DNA from: Gammaproteobacteria bacterium | Lineage (GTDB): Bacteria > Pseudomonadota > Gammaproteobacteria > Enterobacterales > Alteromonadaceae | DNA length: 37,929 nucleotides | Assembly (NCBI GenBank): GCA_023481025.1 | Contig: JAMCWV010000188.1 | Span: forward strand, 1-37,929 | Direction: 5' to 3' | Part shown: in pieces, positions 11,847 through 19,766 of the stretch | Position numbering within the stretch: position 1 is the first letter of the stretch | How the letters are laid out: every line of letters begins with the position of its first letter | Made by a program: the position numbers and the translations under genes | The notes under the pieces: generated by a model | Seen by the model: only the letters and a program-made list of their open reading frames with translations | Database searches by the model: none | Told to the model about the DNA's origin: nothing

Positions 11847-11902
11847 CGACGACTAACCAAGCTGGTTGGGGCGAGTGACCTACTTGTTCCTCCCAAAAAA
11901 CA

Positions 11903-11937
11903 AGCCGTGGACACAATGACTGTGACCACGGCTTTTT
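11903..11937. terminator. Rho-independent terminator after fadE
   Basis: AGCCGTGG (11903-11910) pairs with CCACGGCT (11926-11933). An extra CAC/GTG pair lies across an A-A mismatch, and a T-run follows at 11932-11937. An A-rich tract precedes the stem, so it may also serve the convergent S41 peptidase gene. Confidence 0.85.
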
Positions 11938-11982
11938 ACTTTCATTTCTCTCACTAAACCGTCTCGAATCCTTGTGATTGGA

Positions 11983-13344
11983 TTAGTGTTCGTGACGCCA
12001 TTTCCACATTAATGGGTGCTCTTGCCACTGCTCTGGCACGTCCCGTTGCACAGTTTCGTCGTCACTCAGAGCCATCACGCCATTCATAGGGCCGTCGCCT
12101 GAACTGCCGGGACACTGACCGTTCGCGATGTGGTAACGTGCGCCGTCGAGTAATGGGTCACCGACGACTCCCCAATCTCCAACAATAGTGTCACTGGCAG
12201 GGCAGGTCACTGGTAAACCATCAAAGTAATCACCTTCACCTTCTGCATTGACAGTTTGGAAGGTAATTGCGAAAACGATTTTGTCGCATATTTGCCCCGG
12301 TTGCTGACCTACTGGCTTACCACAGGTGGGCTGGCCAATCGTGACGACATCCACAAATGGACTAAGCGAGTTAATCACTAACTCAGAGGACGAGCAACTT
12401 GCGCCTGTGGTGAGCACGTAAACGCGATCTAAATTTAAGCGCTCGATACCAGCACCGAGGTTAAAATAAAAGTCTTCGTCGTTAAAATTCCGATTGTACT
12501 GGTAGGTTAAGAAGATTTCGCCGTCGACTTGGTTCCAACTTGCTTGGCTGGCAAGTTGATTCGCGACGCGAACCAAGCCACCGCCGTTGTAGCGTAAGTC
12601 GATGACCAGCTCGTCAACACCAATAAGCTGGTCGTAAGCATCATTTAAATCGTCCTCAGAGCGATTAATAAAGCTATCGAAGACGTAGTAGCCAACTTGT
12701 TTGTCGTCCACTTGAAAGCGTTCGACAGCCATGACTGTGTTAGTTTCAACTTGGGTTTTACGCACTGTTTCGGTGAGCACAGTGCCGTCAGGGCGCCGCC
12801 AAGTAAATTCGCGCTGAACGCCGTCTTGGTTTGGTCCGAAAACGTCGGTCATCGTTGCTTGACCATTCGCAATGCGATTAAACCAAGTGGCCATACTCAC
12901 ACCATTCACTGCAGTAATTTCATCGCCACGACGGACGCCAGCTTGGGCAATCGGTGAATTTTCGTACACATAGGTGATTTGCACGACACCGAGGTCAATT
13001 CGATCGCGGCGACCGAAGCCGAACCCAAAAAAGACGGCATCAACATAGCGTTCGCGATACTCACTCTCTGTTAGAATAAACGAGAAAATATCTTGGGGAG
13101 CACGCAGTGCATCGAGCATTTGATAAATACTCCCGTGATTCGCTGGGTTCACGTTACGACGCATGTCGTCTAGCCACAAATAGCGGCTTTCCATGAAACT
13201 GAGGAGTTGCTGGTTCTGTCCAACCACCGAGCACTGCGCATTACCGAGATTGGGAGAATCTCCAGTTAAGACCGAATCGCTGCCGCAGGCGGCTAAGAGG
13301 CCGGCACTAAGGGCTGTGAGTAGAAATCGTTTGGCTGTTAACAT
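11983..13344 (-). CDS. S41-family (C-terminal processing) peptidase, lipoprotein
   Basis: A 453-residue exported serine peptidase. The signal peptide ends in a lipobox LLAAC with Cys20, so it is likely lipidated. A PDZ-like domain (about 108-190, SPIAQAGVRRGDEITAVNG) precedes the S41 catalytic core (about 215-400). The nucleophile is likely Ser318 in GASCSSSELV and the base Lys343 in CGKPVG. Several cysteines in the mature part may form disulphides. The C-terminal tail after about residue 410 is hydrophilic and unassigned. No partner gene is adjacent; it stands alone between fadE and nagZ. The natural substrate cannot be read from sequence. Confidence 0.85.
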   Translation of the reverse strand: MLTAKRFLLTALSAGLLAACGSDSVLTGDSPNLGNAQCSVVGQNQQLLSFMESRYLWLDDMRRNVNPANHGSIYQMLDALRAPQDIFSFILTESEYRERYVDAVFFGFGFGRRDRIDLGVVQITYVYENSPIAQAGVRRGDEITAVNGVSMATWFNRIANGQATMTDVFGPNQDGVQREFTWRRPDGTVLTETVRKTQVETNTVMAVERFQVDDKQVGYYVFDSFINRSEDDLNDAYDQLIGVDELVIDLRYNGGGLVRVANQLASQASWNQVDGEIFLTYQYNRNFNDEDFYFNLGAGIERLNLDRVYVLTTGASCSSSELVINSLSPFVDVVTIGQPTCGKPVGQQPGQICDKIVFAITFQTVNAEGEGDYFDGLPVTCPASDTIVGDWGVVGDPLLDGARYHIANGQCPGSSGDGPMNGVMALSDDETVQRDVPEQWQEHPLMWKWRHEH

Positions 13345-13579
13345 GGCAATTATCTCGCTGGCAAAGTCTTTACAACATAGACCGCAATTCTGGTGTAAGA
13401 TTCACTGTCTATAACCTTTTCATATACCGGCACTTTCGTAGCGCCCGTACATGCTAGGAACGTCCTTGCTCTAAGCATAGTCACTTTTAAGATACTTTGA
13501 AATAACAGTTTTCGTTCAATTTGGTGCTTATTCAAATTAGTCTGACAATAAGCATGCATTTGTTAAGTATAGGATTTTT
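13345..13579. other. Divergent intergenic region between S41 peptidase and nagZ
   Basis: This 235-base AT-rich gap contains no supported gene. The only signals seen are the candidate nagZ promoter on its right side (separate entry) and a GCATGC palindrome near 13552. The promoter of the peptidase gene is not evident. Confidence 0.5.
13521..13549 (+). promoter_or_regulatory. Candidate nagZ promoter
   Basis: TTGGTG (13521-13526), exactly 17 bases, then GACAAT (13544-13549), ending 30 bases before the nagZ ATG. The -10 matches only 4 of 6 consensus positions. Confidence 0.4.
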
Positions 13580-14587
13580 ATGTTTCAAACTGGGTTGCTT
13601 CTCGATATTGAAGGTACAGAGCTAAGTGCGCAAGACGAAGCTATCTTGCGTCATGAGCAGGTTGCAGGGGTTATTTTATTTACTCGGAACTATGAAAGCC
13701 CGACGCAATTAACCGAACTAACTGGGGCAATTCGACAAGCTGCAGGCCGAGATGTATTGATTACTGTTGACCATGAAGGTGGTCGCGTTCAGCGTTTTCG
13801 CGATGGATTTAGTCCAATCCCAGCAATGGCAACCCTTGCAAGTTATTCTGAACAGCCGGCACGGAATGCAGCCTATGCGCGTGAACTCGGTTGGTTAATG
13901 GCCAGTGAATTATTAGCTTGTGGTGTCGATCACAGTTTTGCGCCAGTACTCGACGTCCATGGACCTAGCTCTGTTATTGGTGATCGTTCGTTTGGTGTCG
14001 ACAGTGCCGCAATTGTGCCGTTAGCGGCTGCATTTATGCGGGGGATGCACGAAGCGGGCATGCGCACGACAGGGAAGCATTTTCCGGGACATGGCACTGT
14101 CGTGGCGGATTCGCACATCGATATTCCTGTCGACGACCGGCCTTTAGCAGACATTCTCCAGCATGACACACAAGTTTTTATTGAATTACTGCCACATATT
14201 CAGGCGTTGATGCCTGCTCATGTTATTTACCCGCAAGTGTGTCCAGATCCAGCCGGTTTCTCGACCTTCTGGATGCAAAAAGTCTTGCGCAATGATCTCG
14301 GCTTTCAAGGCGTGATTATTAGTGATGACTTGTTAATGGCAGGGGCCACCGTCGCTGGCAATATTACTCAACGAGCAGAAAAGGCATTGGCCGCAGGCTG
14401 TGATTTATTGCTGGTATGTAATGATCAGGCGCAAGCACAAGTGGTCCTCGACACGGTTGAATTCCCAACCACGCCGCGTAATCCAGTAAAAATACTGTCA
14501 GGGCAGAGCGCCTATGACTCGCTGGCAAGTCTCCAAGCGAGTCAACGTTGGCAGGATGTGCAAACTTTATTGGCGCGCCGCGCTTAA
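13580..14587 (+). CDS. nagZ: Beta-N-acetylhexosaminidase (glycoside hydrolase family 3)
   Basis: Cytoplasmic peptidoglycan-recycling enzyme that removes GlcNAc from anhydro-muropeptides, the step that makes AmpC-inducing fragments. The 335-residue single-domain GH3 protein carries the NagZ signature KHFPGHG at 166-172, His179 in the flexible acid/base loop (ADSH), and the likely nucleophile Asp249 in ISDDLLMAG. AGGA precedes ATG 13580. It converges with queC. Confidence 0.96.
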   Translation: MFQTGLLLDIEGTELSAQDEAILRHEQVAGVILFTRNYESPTQLTELTGAIRQAAGRDVLITVDHEGGRVQRFRDGFSPIPAMATLASYSEQPARNAAYARELGWLMASELLACGVDHSFAPVLDVHGPSSVIGDRSFGVDSAAIVPLAAAFMRGMHEAGMRTTGKHFPGHGTVVADSHIDIPVDDRPLADILQHDTQVFIELLPHIQALMPAHVIYPQVCPDPAGFSTFWMQKVLRNDLGFQGVIISDDLLMAGATVAGNITQRAEKALAAGCDLLLVCNDQAQAQVVLDTVEFPTTPRNPVKILSGQSAYDSLASLQASQRWQDVQTLLARRA

Positions 14588-14604
14588 AAACCCGGCGCGA
14601 ACGC

Positions 14605-15279
14605 TTATTCGTATTGCAGCGGATCGGTTAACTGGTGCGCTGCAAATGCCCCTAGGCGCTCACGACAAGCACTGCATTGCCCGCAGGCGAGGTCGCGACC
14701 GTTATAACAGGTCCATGTTTGACCATAATCTAGACCCATTCGCAGACCGTCAGCGAGAATATCGGCTTTACTGTTATACAAGTAGGGTGAGCGCACTGGA
14801 ATCGCTTTATAATTAGCGAGTTGGCTTACTTGATTCATCGCTTCGACAAACTCGGGTCGACAATCTGGGTAAATGTCGTGGTCACCTGAGTGAGCACCGT
14901 AATAGACTTCATCGGCGTCAATCGACACAGCATAGCCAATGGCCAGTGACAATAGAATCATATTGCGATTCGGAACCACAGTCGCTTTCATATTACCTTC
15001 AGCGTAATCGGCAGTCGGAACATCAATGTCATCGGTCAGCGCCGAGCCCGCCAGGAGGGTATTGATGCTGCGAATATCGACAAGCTTGTGTTCTAACCCA
15101 AGCGCCGTGCACACAGCGGCAGCGCAGTCGAGTTCTTTGCTATGGCGTTGTCCGTAGTGAAATGATAGTGGAAAAACCTCGAATCCATCGGCAAGCGCAC
15201 GGTGCAGGACAGTAAATGAGTCCATACCTCCAGAATAAATAACCACTGCTTTTTTCTTACCTTGAGATTTTTCCTGCAT
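14605..15279 (-). CDS. queC: 7-cyano-7-deazaguanine synthase
   Basis: Converts 7-carboxy-7-deazaguanine to preQ0 using ATP and ammonia, in queuosine tRNA modification. The 224-residue protein has the PP-loop SGGMDS near the N-terminus and the C-terminal zinc-binding cysteines in [18 protein letters not shown] 15279 is preferred over the in-frame upstream start at 15306 because GGGAG lies 7 bases before it. It is divergent from queE, which makes its substrate. Confidence 0.96.
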   Translation of the reverse strand: MQEKSQGKKKAVVIYSGGMDSFTVLHRALADGFEVFPLSFHYGQRHSKELDCAAAVCTALGLEHKLVDIRSINTLLAGSALTDDIDVPTADYAEGNMKATVVPNRNMILLSLAIGYAVSIDADEVYYGAHSGDHDIYPDCRPEFVEAMNQVSQLANYKAIPVRSPYLYNSKADILADGLRMGLDYGQTWTCYNGRDLACGQCSACRERLGAFAAHQLTDPLQYE

Positions 15280-15283
15280 CTTT

Positions 15284-15313
15284 TTGCTCCCACCATACCG
15301 ACTCACGTATAAT
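15284..15313 (+). promoter_or_regulatory. Sigma70 promoter of queE
   Basis: TTGCTC (15284-15289), an 18-base spacer and a perfect TATAAT (15308-15313), 46 bases before the queE start. I see no preQ1 riboswitch in the short leader. Confidence 0.7.
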
Positions 15314-15359
15314 CAAAGTTTACCTGATTCAAGTCGCAGACAGAAGCCGCAGGAGCGTT

Positions 15360-16031
15360 ATGATTTACCCAATTAATGAATTGTTTGAAACAATTCAAGG
15401 CGAAGGTGTCTACACCGGCGTGCCCGCCATCTTTATTCGGCTCCAAGGTTGTCCGGTTGGGTGCCCGTGGTGTGACACGCAACACACATGGGAGATGAAC
15501 GACAGCGATCGGATTGCGATCACCGATGTACTTGCAAAACAGCAGGCCAGTGCGAATTTTGCCGAGGTGACTAGCGAAGATATCCTCGCCCAAATTAGGG
15601 CCAGAGGCTTTACTGCTAAACATGTTGTGATAACCGGTGGTGAACCTTGTATGTACGATTTACGCCCGCTTGCAGCAGTACTTGAGACAGCTGGTTATCG
15701 GCTCCAAATTGAAACGAGCGGTACCTTTGAAGTACTGACTAGTCCGCAAACATGGGTGACGGTCTCGCCGAAAGTGGATATGCCGGGTGGCTTGGACGTG
15801 CGTGCCGACGCTATGCTGCGTGCAAATGAAGTGAAATACCCAGTGGCGATGAAGAAGCACATCGAGCAGCTTGATCAACTGCTATTGGATTGCCCAGTAC
15901 AACCGGGCACTGTGATTTGCTTGCAGCCTATTAGCCAGCGCCCACATGCGACCGAATTAGCGATGAAAGTATGCCGTCAACGCAACTGGCGATTATCGGT
16001 TCAATTACATAAATACTTGGCAATCGATTAA
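15360..16031 (+). CDS. queE: 7-carboxy-7-deazaguanine synthase (radical SAM)
   Basis: Radical SAM enzyme that contracts carboxytetrahydropterin to 7-carboxy-7-deazaguanine. The 223-residue protein has the iron-sulfur motif CxxxCxxC at Cys31, Cys35 and Cys38 (GCPVGCPWCD), and the substrate motif ELFETIQGEG near the N-terminus. AGGAG at 15351-15355 precedes ATG 15360. The TGGEP SAM-binding motif (VVITGGEPCMYDLRPL) is present. Divergent from queC. Confidence 0.96.
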   Translation: MIYPINELFETIQGEGVYTGVPAIFIRLQGCPVGCPWCDTQHTWEMNDSDRIAITDVLAKQQASANFAEVTSEDILAQIRARGFTAKHVVITGGEPCMYDLRPLAAVLETAGYRLQIETSGTFEVLTSPQTWVTVSPKVDMPGGLDVRADAMLRANEVKYPVAMKKHIEQLDQLLLDCPVQPGTVICLQPISQRPHATELAMKVCRQRNWRLSVQLHKYLAID

Positions 16032-16149
16032 AACGCGGTCAAGCACTTTCTTTTTTGCATAGCGTTCTCTAAGCTCTCTTTCACCGGCCATGATGGCTTG
16101 GTTTAATGGGAAATTAAGTGACGGAAAACTACCGTGCCACGGAGGCGCT

Positions 16150-16470
16150 ATGCAATCATCTCTAGTTCATCAATCTCGTTCTCAAAGTCGTACTCAAAGT
16201 CGTCCTAAAACCGCTCGTTACGCACGCGGTCAAGGGATGACGGAATACATTGTTGTTCTTGCTCTGGTCGTGGTCGCCGCCATTGGGGTGTATTCGTTTT
16301 TTGGTAAAACGGTGCGCACGCAAATGGCTGGGGTCGCGAAAGAGATTTCAGGACAGTCTGCGGATCAACAGATTCGTCAATCAGAACAAGCGGCGAATAC
16401 CGCATCAAGCACTGCCAATCAAAACTATGGGCTCGGTAATTATGACGAGGGTACCCATTCGGGTAACTAA
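16150..16470 (+). CDS. Flp/TadE-like type IVb pilin
   Basis: A 106-residue prepilin, first gene of the Tad-type operon. A long basic, serine-rich leader (27 residues, with a repeated S/T-QSR unit) ends in R-G, followed by Q28-G-M-T-E32-Y33 and a hydrophobic helix (about 33-50). This matches the class IVb processing rule of cleavage after Gly with Glu at +5 and Tyr at +6. The predicted mature protein is 79 residues; its C-terminal half is rich in Gln, Asn, Ser and Ala. ATG 16150 is chosen because GGAGG (16141-16145) precedes it; an in-frame ATG at 16090 lacks a good ribosome site. The leader is far longer than usual for Flp. Probably the major subunit, as no shorter flp gene is nearby. Confidence 0.75.
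   Translation: MQSSLVHQSRSQSRTQSRPKTARYARGQGMTEYIVVLALVVVAAIGVYSFFGKTVRTQMAGVAKEISGQSADQQIRQSEQAANTASSTANQNYGLGNYDEGTHSGN
16181..16204 (+). repeat. 12-bp tandem repeat in pilin leader
   Basis: Two adjacent copies of CTCAAAGTCGTA/C encode SQSR-TQSR-like residues in the pilin leader peptide. It is a potential site of length variation. Confidence 0.7.
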
Positions 16471-16472
16471 GC

Positions 16473-17720
16473 ATGCGCCTGAGTTCACGTAGCCGAGGTT
16501 TTTATCTCGTTGCGATGACTTTGTTGTTTGCCGGCTTACTGGTGACTGTGCTGTTAACAGTGCAGCTCACCAGTCAGCTGCAAAAACAGTCGGCAGCAAC
16601 ACAAGTGGCCGAGTACGCAGCGGAAAGTGTCGCCGTTATTGCTGCTCGGGATCTGAATTTCAAAGGGATTACTAATCGGGCCATGTTGGCAAATGAAATT
16701 GTCATTGGGCAGTTAATGGGAATCCACACTTGGTACGACATGACACGCCGCAGCATGGGGCGAATTGCACTTTATACGTCCTGGATTCCAAGTGTGAATA
16801 TTGTCACGCGTAATATGGCCATGGCAGTCGACCGCTTGCGTGTACCTATGGAGCGAACGATGTATGGCTTAATTCTAGTTCAGCAAACCACGGTACAAAT
16901 GCTGCAATTGGCACAATTCACGTTTCATCAAGCCAGTTTGCTAAGCACCATCGCAACAGCGACGCAGGTGGTTGAAGAGAATGATCCGGAGCTTGAGCTG
17001 TTCATGTTTAATCATCAGACCTTGCTCGACATTGAATACTTGTGGCTACGGATGCAAACGCGAACGTCCGCGCCGACGGACCAAAATGACTACGTGCGGA
17101 TGGCGATGGAGAGCCGTGATCCGTTTAGCCAACGGCGAACCTATCGACTATTTGATGCCGCGCCCATTATTTATGCACATAAAGCCGGTGGATCAGATGT
17201 AAAGAATTTACTTGGTCGCATTGAATGGCAAAGTGTCGATACTTTTTCGTTTCATGTGAATGCCATTTACCGTTGGCAGGAAGCCCCGATGGGGGGTGGG
17301 TCGGCCTTCTTTCAACAACGTTTACCTAGTCGTGGTCGAACACCTGGGTTTGGTGAAAGTTATCGGTTTAACCGGCGTGCCAGTGCCGAAGCGGGACGAT
17401 TTGGTCGAAACTTAGGTGTAGGACACCGAATCCCTAGCTTCTATCGCTTGAGCAATAGTGACCGCGAACCTCAAATCACCCTAGTTGTCCGTTCTAAACA
17501 ACCAGAGACAGCGCATGCCGATAATGAGGGGGAAGCAGAGACGTTTGTTCCAGTGATTTGGGGCGCGGGTCGGCAGCAGCTTTATTTTTCGCGTCCGCAG
17601 CAGTTTTGGCAACGGCGTGATGGACGCAATGAACGGGCCAATATTCACAATGCGTTATGGCAAACTCGTGCTGTGGCGATCCCTATTTGGGAACTCGAAC
17701 TTTTAAGGATGCAGATATGA
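16473..17720 (+). CDS. TadG-like Tad pilus membrane protein
   Basis: A 415-residue protein with a single N-terminal membrane segment (about 9-32) preceded by basic residues and Gly9 (SRSRGFYLVAMT), as in TadG/TadE-like proteins, followed by a large periplasmic region. There is no von Willebrand A MIDAS motif of the kind seen in many TadG proteins. An arginine/glycine-rich stretch lies around residues 270-325. It starts 2 bases after the pilin stop and overlaps the next gene by ATGA, so all three are translated together. Assignment rests on topology and operon position, not on a clear domain match. Confidence 0.6.
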   Translation: MRLSSRSRGFYLVAMTLLFAGLLVTVLLTVQLTSQLQKQSAATQVAEYAAESVAVIAARDLNFKGITNRAMLANEIVIGQLMGIHTWYDMTRRSMGRIALYTSWIPSVNIVTRNMAMAVDRLRVPMERTMYGLILVQQTTVQMLQLAQFTFHQASLLSTIATATQVVEENDPELELFMFNHQTLLDIEYLWLRMQTRTSAPTDQNDYVRMAMESRDPFSQRRTYRLFDAAPIIYAHKAGGSDVKNLLGRIEWQSVDTFSFHVNAIYRWQEAPMGGGSAFFQQRLPSRGRTPGFGESYRFNRRASAEAGRFGRNLGVGHRIPSFYRLSNSDREPQITLVVRSKQPETAHADNEGEAETFVPVIWGAGRQQLYFSRPQQFWQRRDGRNERANIHNALWQTRAVAIPIWELELLRMQI

Positions 17721-18343
17721 AAAGGAATTTCGGACAAGCGTTGGTTGAGTTAACTCTAGCCATCAGTTTACTCGGATTATTACTGTTGGTGTCAATGCCG
17801 CATGTTGAACAAAGTTTAGCCAAGCGCTGGCGCGGGCAAGAATTGTTGCCCGTCATTCTTGCAGATCAACCTTTGCGCAGTGCCGCAGGACTCGAAAACT
17901 TAGAGCTTGAGGATTACGAAAAAGAGTTTCGGTTAGCCGTGGGAGACGACTACGAGCTGGATTATCGAACAAGTAGTAATTATGCCTTTGCCAATTTGAT
18001 CGCTCCGGTTTGGGATCTGTTGAGCATACAGCGCGGGTTTTCATTACCAACGAACAATTTGGCTGTGGCAGAGTTAAAACACGAAGATGAGGAACAGTCA
18101 TGGCTAAGGTTCAGTCGTCTTAGCAATGCGTGGCAACCGCAGAGTTTGGCACATTTAAGTAGCCGACCAAAAGCACTGACTACCACAGATTTTCTAAATC
18201 AAATTGGCTTTCAACAAATTCAATCTATTCTCGGATTAATCCCGTTCGCTCGAGAGTTTAGCCCAGATCAACTGCGGCTGGGGCATGTTGATGTGGATGT
18301 GGTGCCAGCTCATGCGCGTTGTCAAAACGTCAACTGTAACTAA
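17717..18343 (+). CDS. TadE-like pseudopilin
   Basis: A 208-residue protein starting at ATG 17717, which overlaps the previous stop as ATGA, with AAGGA just upstream. The N-terminus MKRNFG-QALVELTLA obeys the prepilin rule (Gly6 before the cleavage site, Glu11 at +5) and is followed by a hydrophobic helix (about 12-30), as in TadE minor pseudopilins. The rest is a soluble domain with no recognised motif, ending in two close cysteines (RCQNVNC), possibly a disulphide or metal site. Confidence 0.6.
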   Translation: MKRNFGQALVELTLAISLLGLLLLVSMPHVEQSLAKRWRGQELLPVILADQPLRSAAGLENLELEDYEKEFRLAVGDDYELDYRTSSNYAFANLIAPVWDLLSIQRGFSLPTNNLAVAELKHEDEEQSWLRFSRLSNAWQPQSLAHLSSRPKALTTTDFLNQIGFQQIQSILGLIPFAREFSPDQLRLGHVDVDVVPAHARCQNVNCN

Positions 18344-18354
18344 AGGAGTAGACT

Positions 18355-18969
18355 ATGCGATTCATTAAGACGACCCGTTTTGTGCTGAGTGCGTGCTGTG
18401 GGGTGTTCGTGCTGATTGGCGCTGCTCAGGCACAGTTGCAATCCGATAGACCGACGTATTTACCGCAACCTTTGGTGACCGAGAAGCTTATCGATATTGC
18501 GAAGGTGTTTGGCCTAAACGTTCGTATTTGGCTACTGAAATCACGCACAGAGCCACTATTACAACTTATGAGCGGAACGCACGACTGCTTGATTTTACCA
18601 AGCTCCGATACACAACGAGTCGACTGTTTGGGCGAGAGATTTATGCTAACCCTGATGTGGCATGATGACAATTTGTTATGGACGGAAACCTTGCTCACTG
18701 AAGATGAACACCACGGTGATGAGTTGTATGTGTACAACTCTCATTCGGGTGAAGTGCGCAGTGAGCTATCCAACCGCCCACTGGCGACCCATTACTACGA
18801 AGCCATCGACAAGATGCAAGAAGAAGCCATTGGACCAATTCATATTCATGATCGATATCAGGGCAGCTTTGTGCTGAGTTATCTAACCGAGCGTGGTGTG
18901 TACTCGGTGGTCGGCTGGGAGCAAGAGCCTGGTGTGGTCTGGCTAACCCATACACTTGGAACTCCGTAA
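18355..18969 (+). CDS. Unrecognised secreted protein of the Tad-type operon
   Basis: A 204-residue protein I do not recognise. A Sec signal peptide is clear, with predicted cleavage after AQA (residue 26). The mature part has two cysteines, Cys78 and Cys91, 13 residues apart and likely disulphide-bonded, and is acidic with many aromatic residues. AAAGGAG precedes ATG 18355, 12 bases after the TadE-like stop, and its stop overlaps the next ATG (TAATG). The position between pseudopilin and CpaB/RcpC suggests a periplasmic assembly or export factor; it is not obviously CpaD/RcpB. Function unknown. Confidence 0.65.
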   Translation: MRFIKTTRFVLSACCGVFVLIGAAQAQLQSDRPTYLPQPLVTEKLIDIAKVFGLNVRIWLLKSRTEPLLQLMSGTHDCLILPSSDTQRVDCLGERFMLTLMWHDDNLLWTETLLTEDEHHGDELYVYNSHSGEVRSELSNRPLATHYYEAIDKMQEEAIGPIHIHDRYQGSFVLSYLTERGVYSVVGWEQEPGVVWLTHTLGTP

Positions 18970-19766
18970 TGAAGCTTGTTGCTGGTTTAAAAAGCAAACT
19001 GTGGCTTTTGATTCCATTGTTCGTTGGCATTCTAGCGGCACTATTTGCATGGTTTGTTTTGCAAAACTACTTGCGACAAACGGAAATGGATCTTCAACAA
19101 CAATATCGCCGCGACTATCAAACGCTGCAGACCGCCAATGAACGAGTGGCCGTTGTTGTTCCTGCGCAAGCGCTGGCTGCCGGGGAGCAACTAACCGCGA
19201 AAAATATGCGGGTGCGGCAGGTGAACCCTGATGCACTCGCGGCAGATGCGATCCTCGCGCAAGATGCTGAATCGATCATAGGACGTGTGTTGCGGACAGA
19301 CTTAACGACTGACTTAGTTGCAGGTCGTCCGCTGCAGCGAATTCATTTATTGCCTTATCTCGATCACAGGTTAAGTAGCCGTTTGGGTGAACAACAAACA
19401 GCGTTTAGCTTTCGGGTCAACGATGAAGACCATCATGGTAATGCTTTGCATATTGGTGACCGCATTGATCTTTATACCGATGCTCCGGGCGGCACCCAGC
19501 TTCTAGCGTCGGCTTTAGAGGTATTAGCAATTGATGGTCGCTTGCAGGATGGTGAGCAACGCGGCGGCATGAATGTGATTACTGTGGCCATCCCGCTGAC
19601 CGACGTGATGCGTTTTCACCAAGCGTATCATAACCAAACATTGCAGGTTTTTTTGCGACCGCGCCAACATGAAAGTGGCTCGCCACGTCGCTTGCAAGGC
19701 AATCCGACAGTTGAATGGATATTTCCGAGTTCACAAACGCAGCCTACAACAGACATAGGATGGTAG
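18969..19766 (+). CDS. cpaB: Tad pilus assembly protein CpaB/RcpC
   Basis: A 265-residue inner-membrane protein with one N-terminal membrane segment (about 11-33) and a periplasmic SAF domain (about 55-118, VAVVVPAQALAAGEQLTAKNMRVRQV). A second conserved RcpC/CpaB region follows (FSFRVNDEDHHGNALHIGDRIDLYTD). CpaB/RcpC works with the secretin in Tad pilus export. The start overlaps the previous stop as TAATG. Confidence 0.85.
   Translation: MKLVAGLKSKLWLLIPLFVGILAALFAWFVLQNYLRQTEMDLQQQYRRDYQTLQTANERVAVVVPAQALAAGEQLTAKNMRVRQVNPDALAADAILAQDAESIIGRVLRTDLTTDLVAGRPLQRIHLLPYLDHRLSSRLGEQQTAFSFRVNDEDHHGNALHIGDRIDLYTDAPGGTQLLASALEVLAIDGRLQDGEQRGGMNVITVAIPLTDVMRFHQAYHNQTLQVFLRPRQHESGSPRRLQGNPTVEWIFPSSQTQPTTDIGW

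Noticed and set aside
15280..15359. Possible preQ1 riboswitch between queC and queE
   Set aside because: The 80-base region shows promoter and ribosome-site signals but not the C-rich loop and A-rich tail of a preQ1 aptamer; queC and queE are upstream of preQ1 and this control is not expected here.
16032..16149. Sigma54 or sigma70 promoter for the Tad operon
   Set aside because: No GG-N10-GC element nor a correctly spaced -35/-10 pair was found; a promoter is likely but cannot be located by eye.
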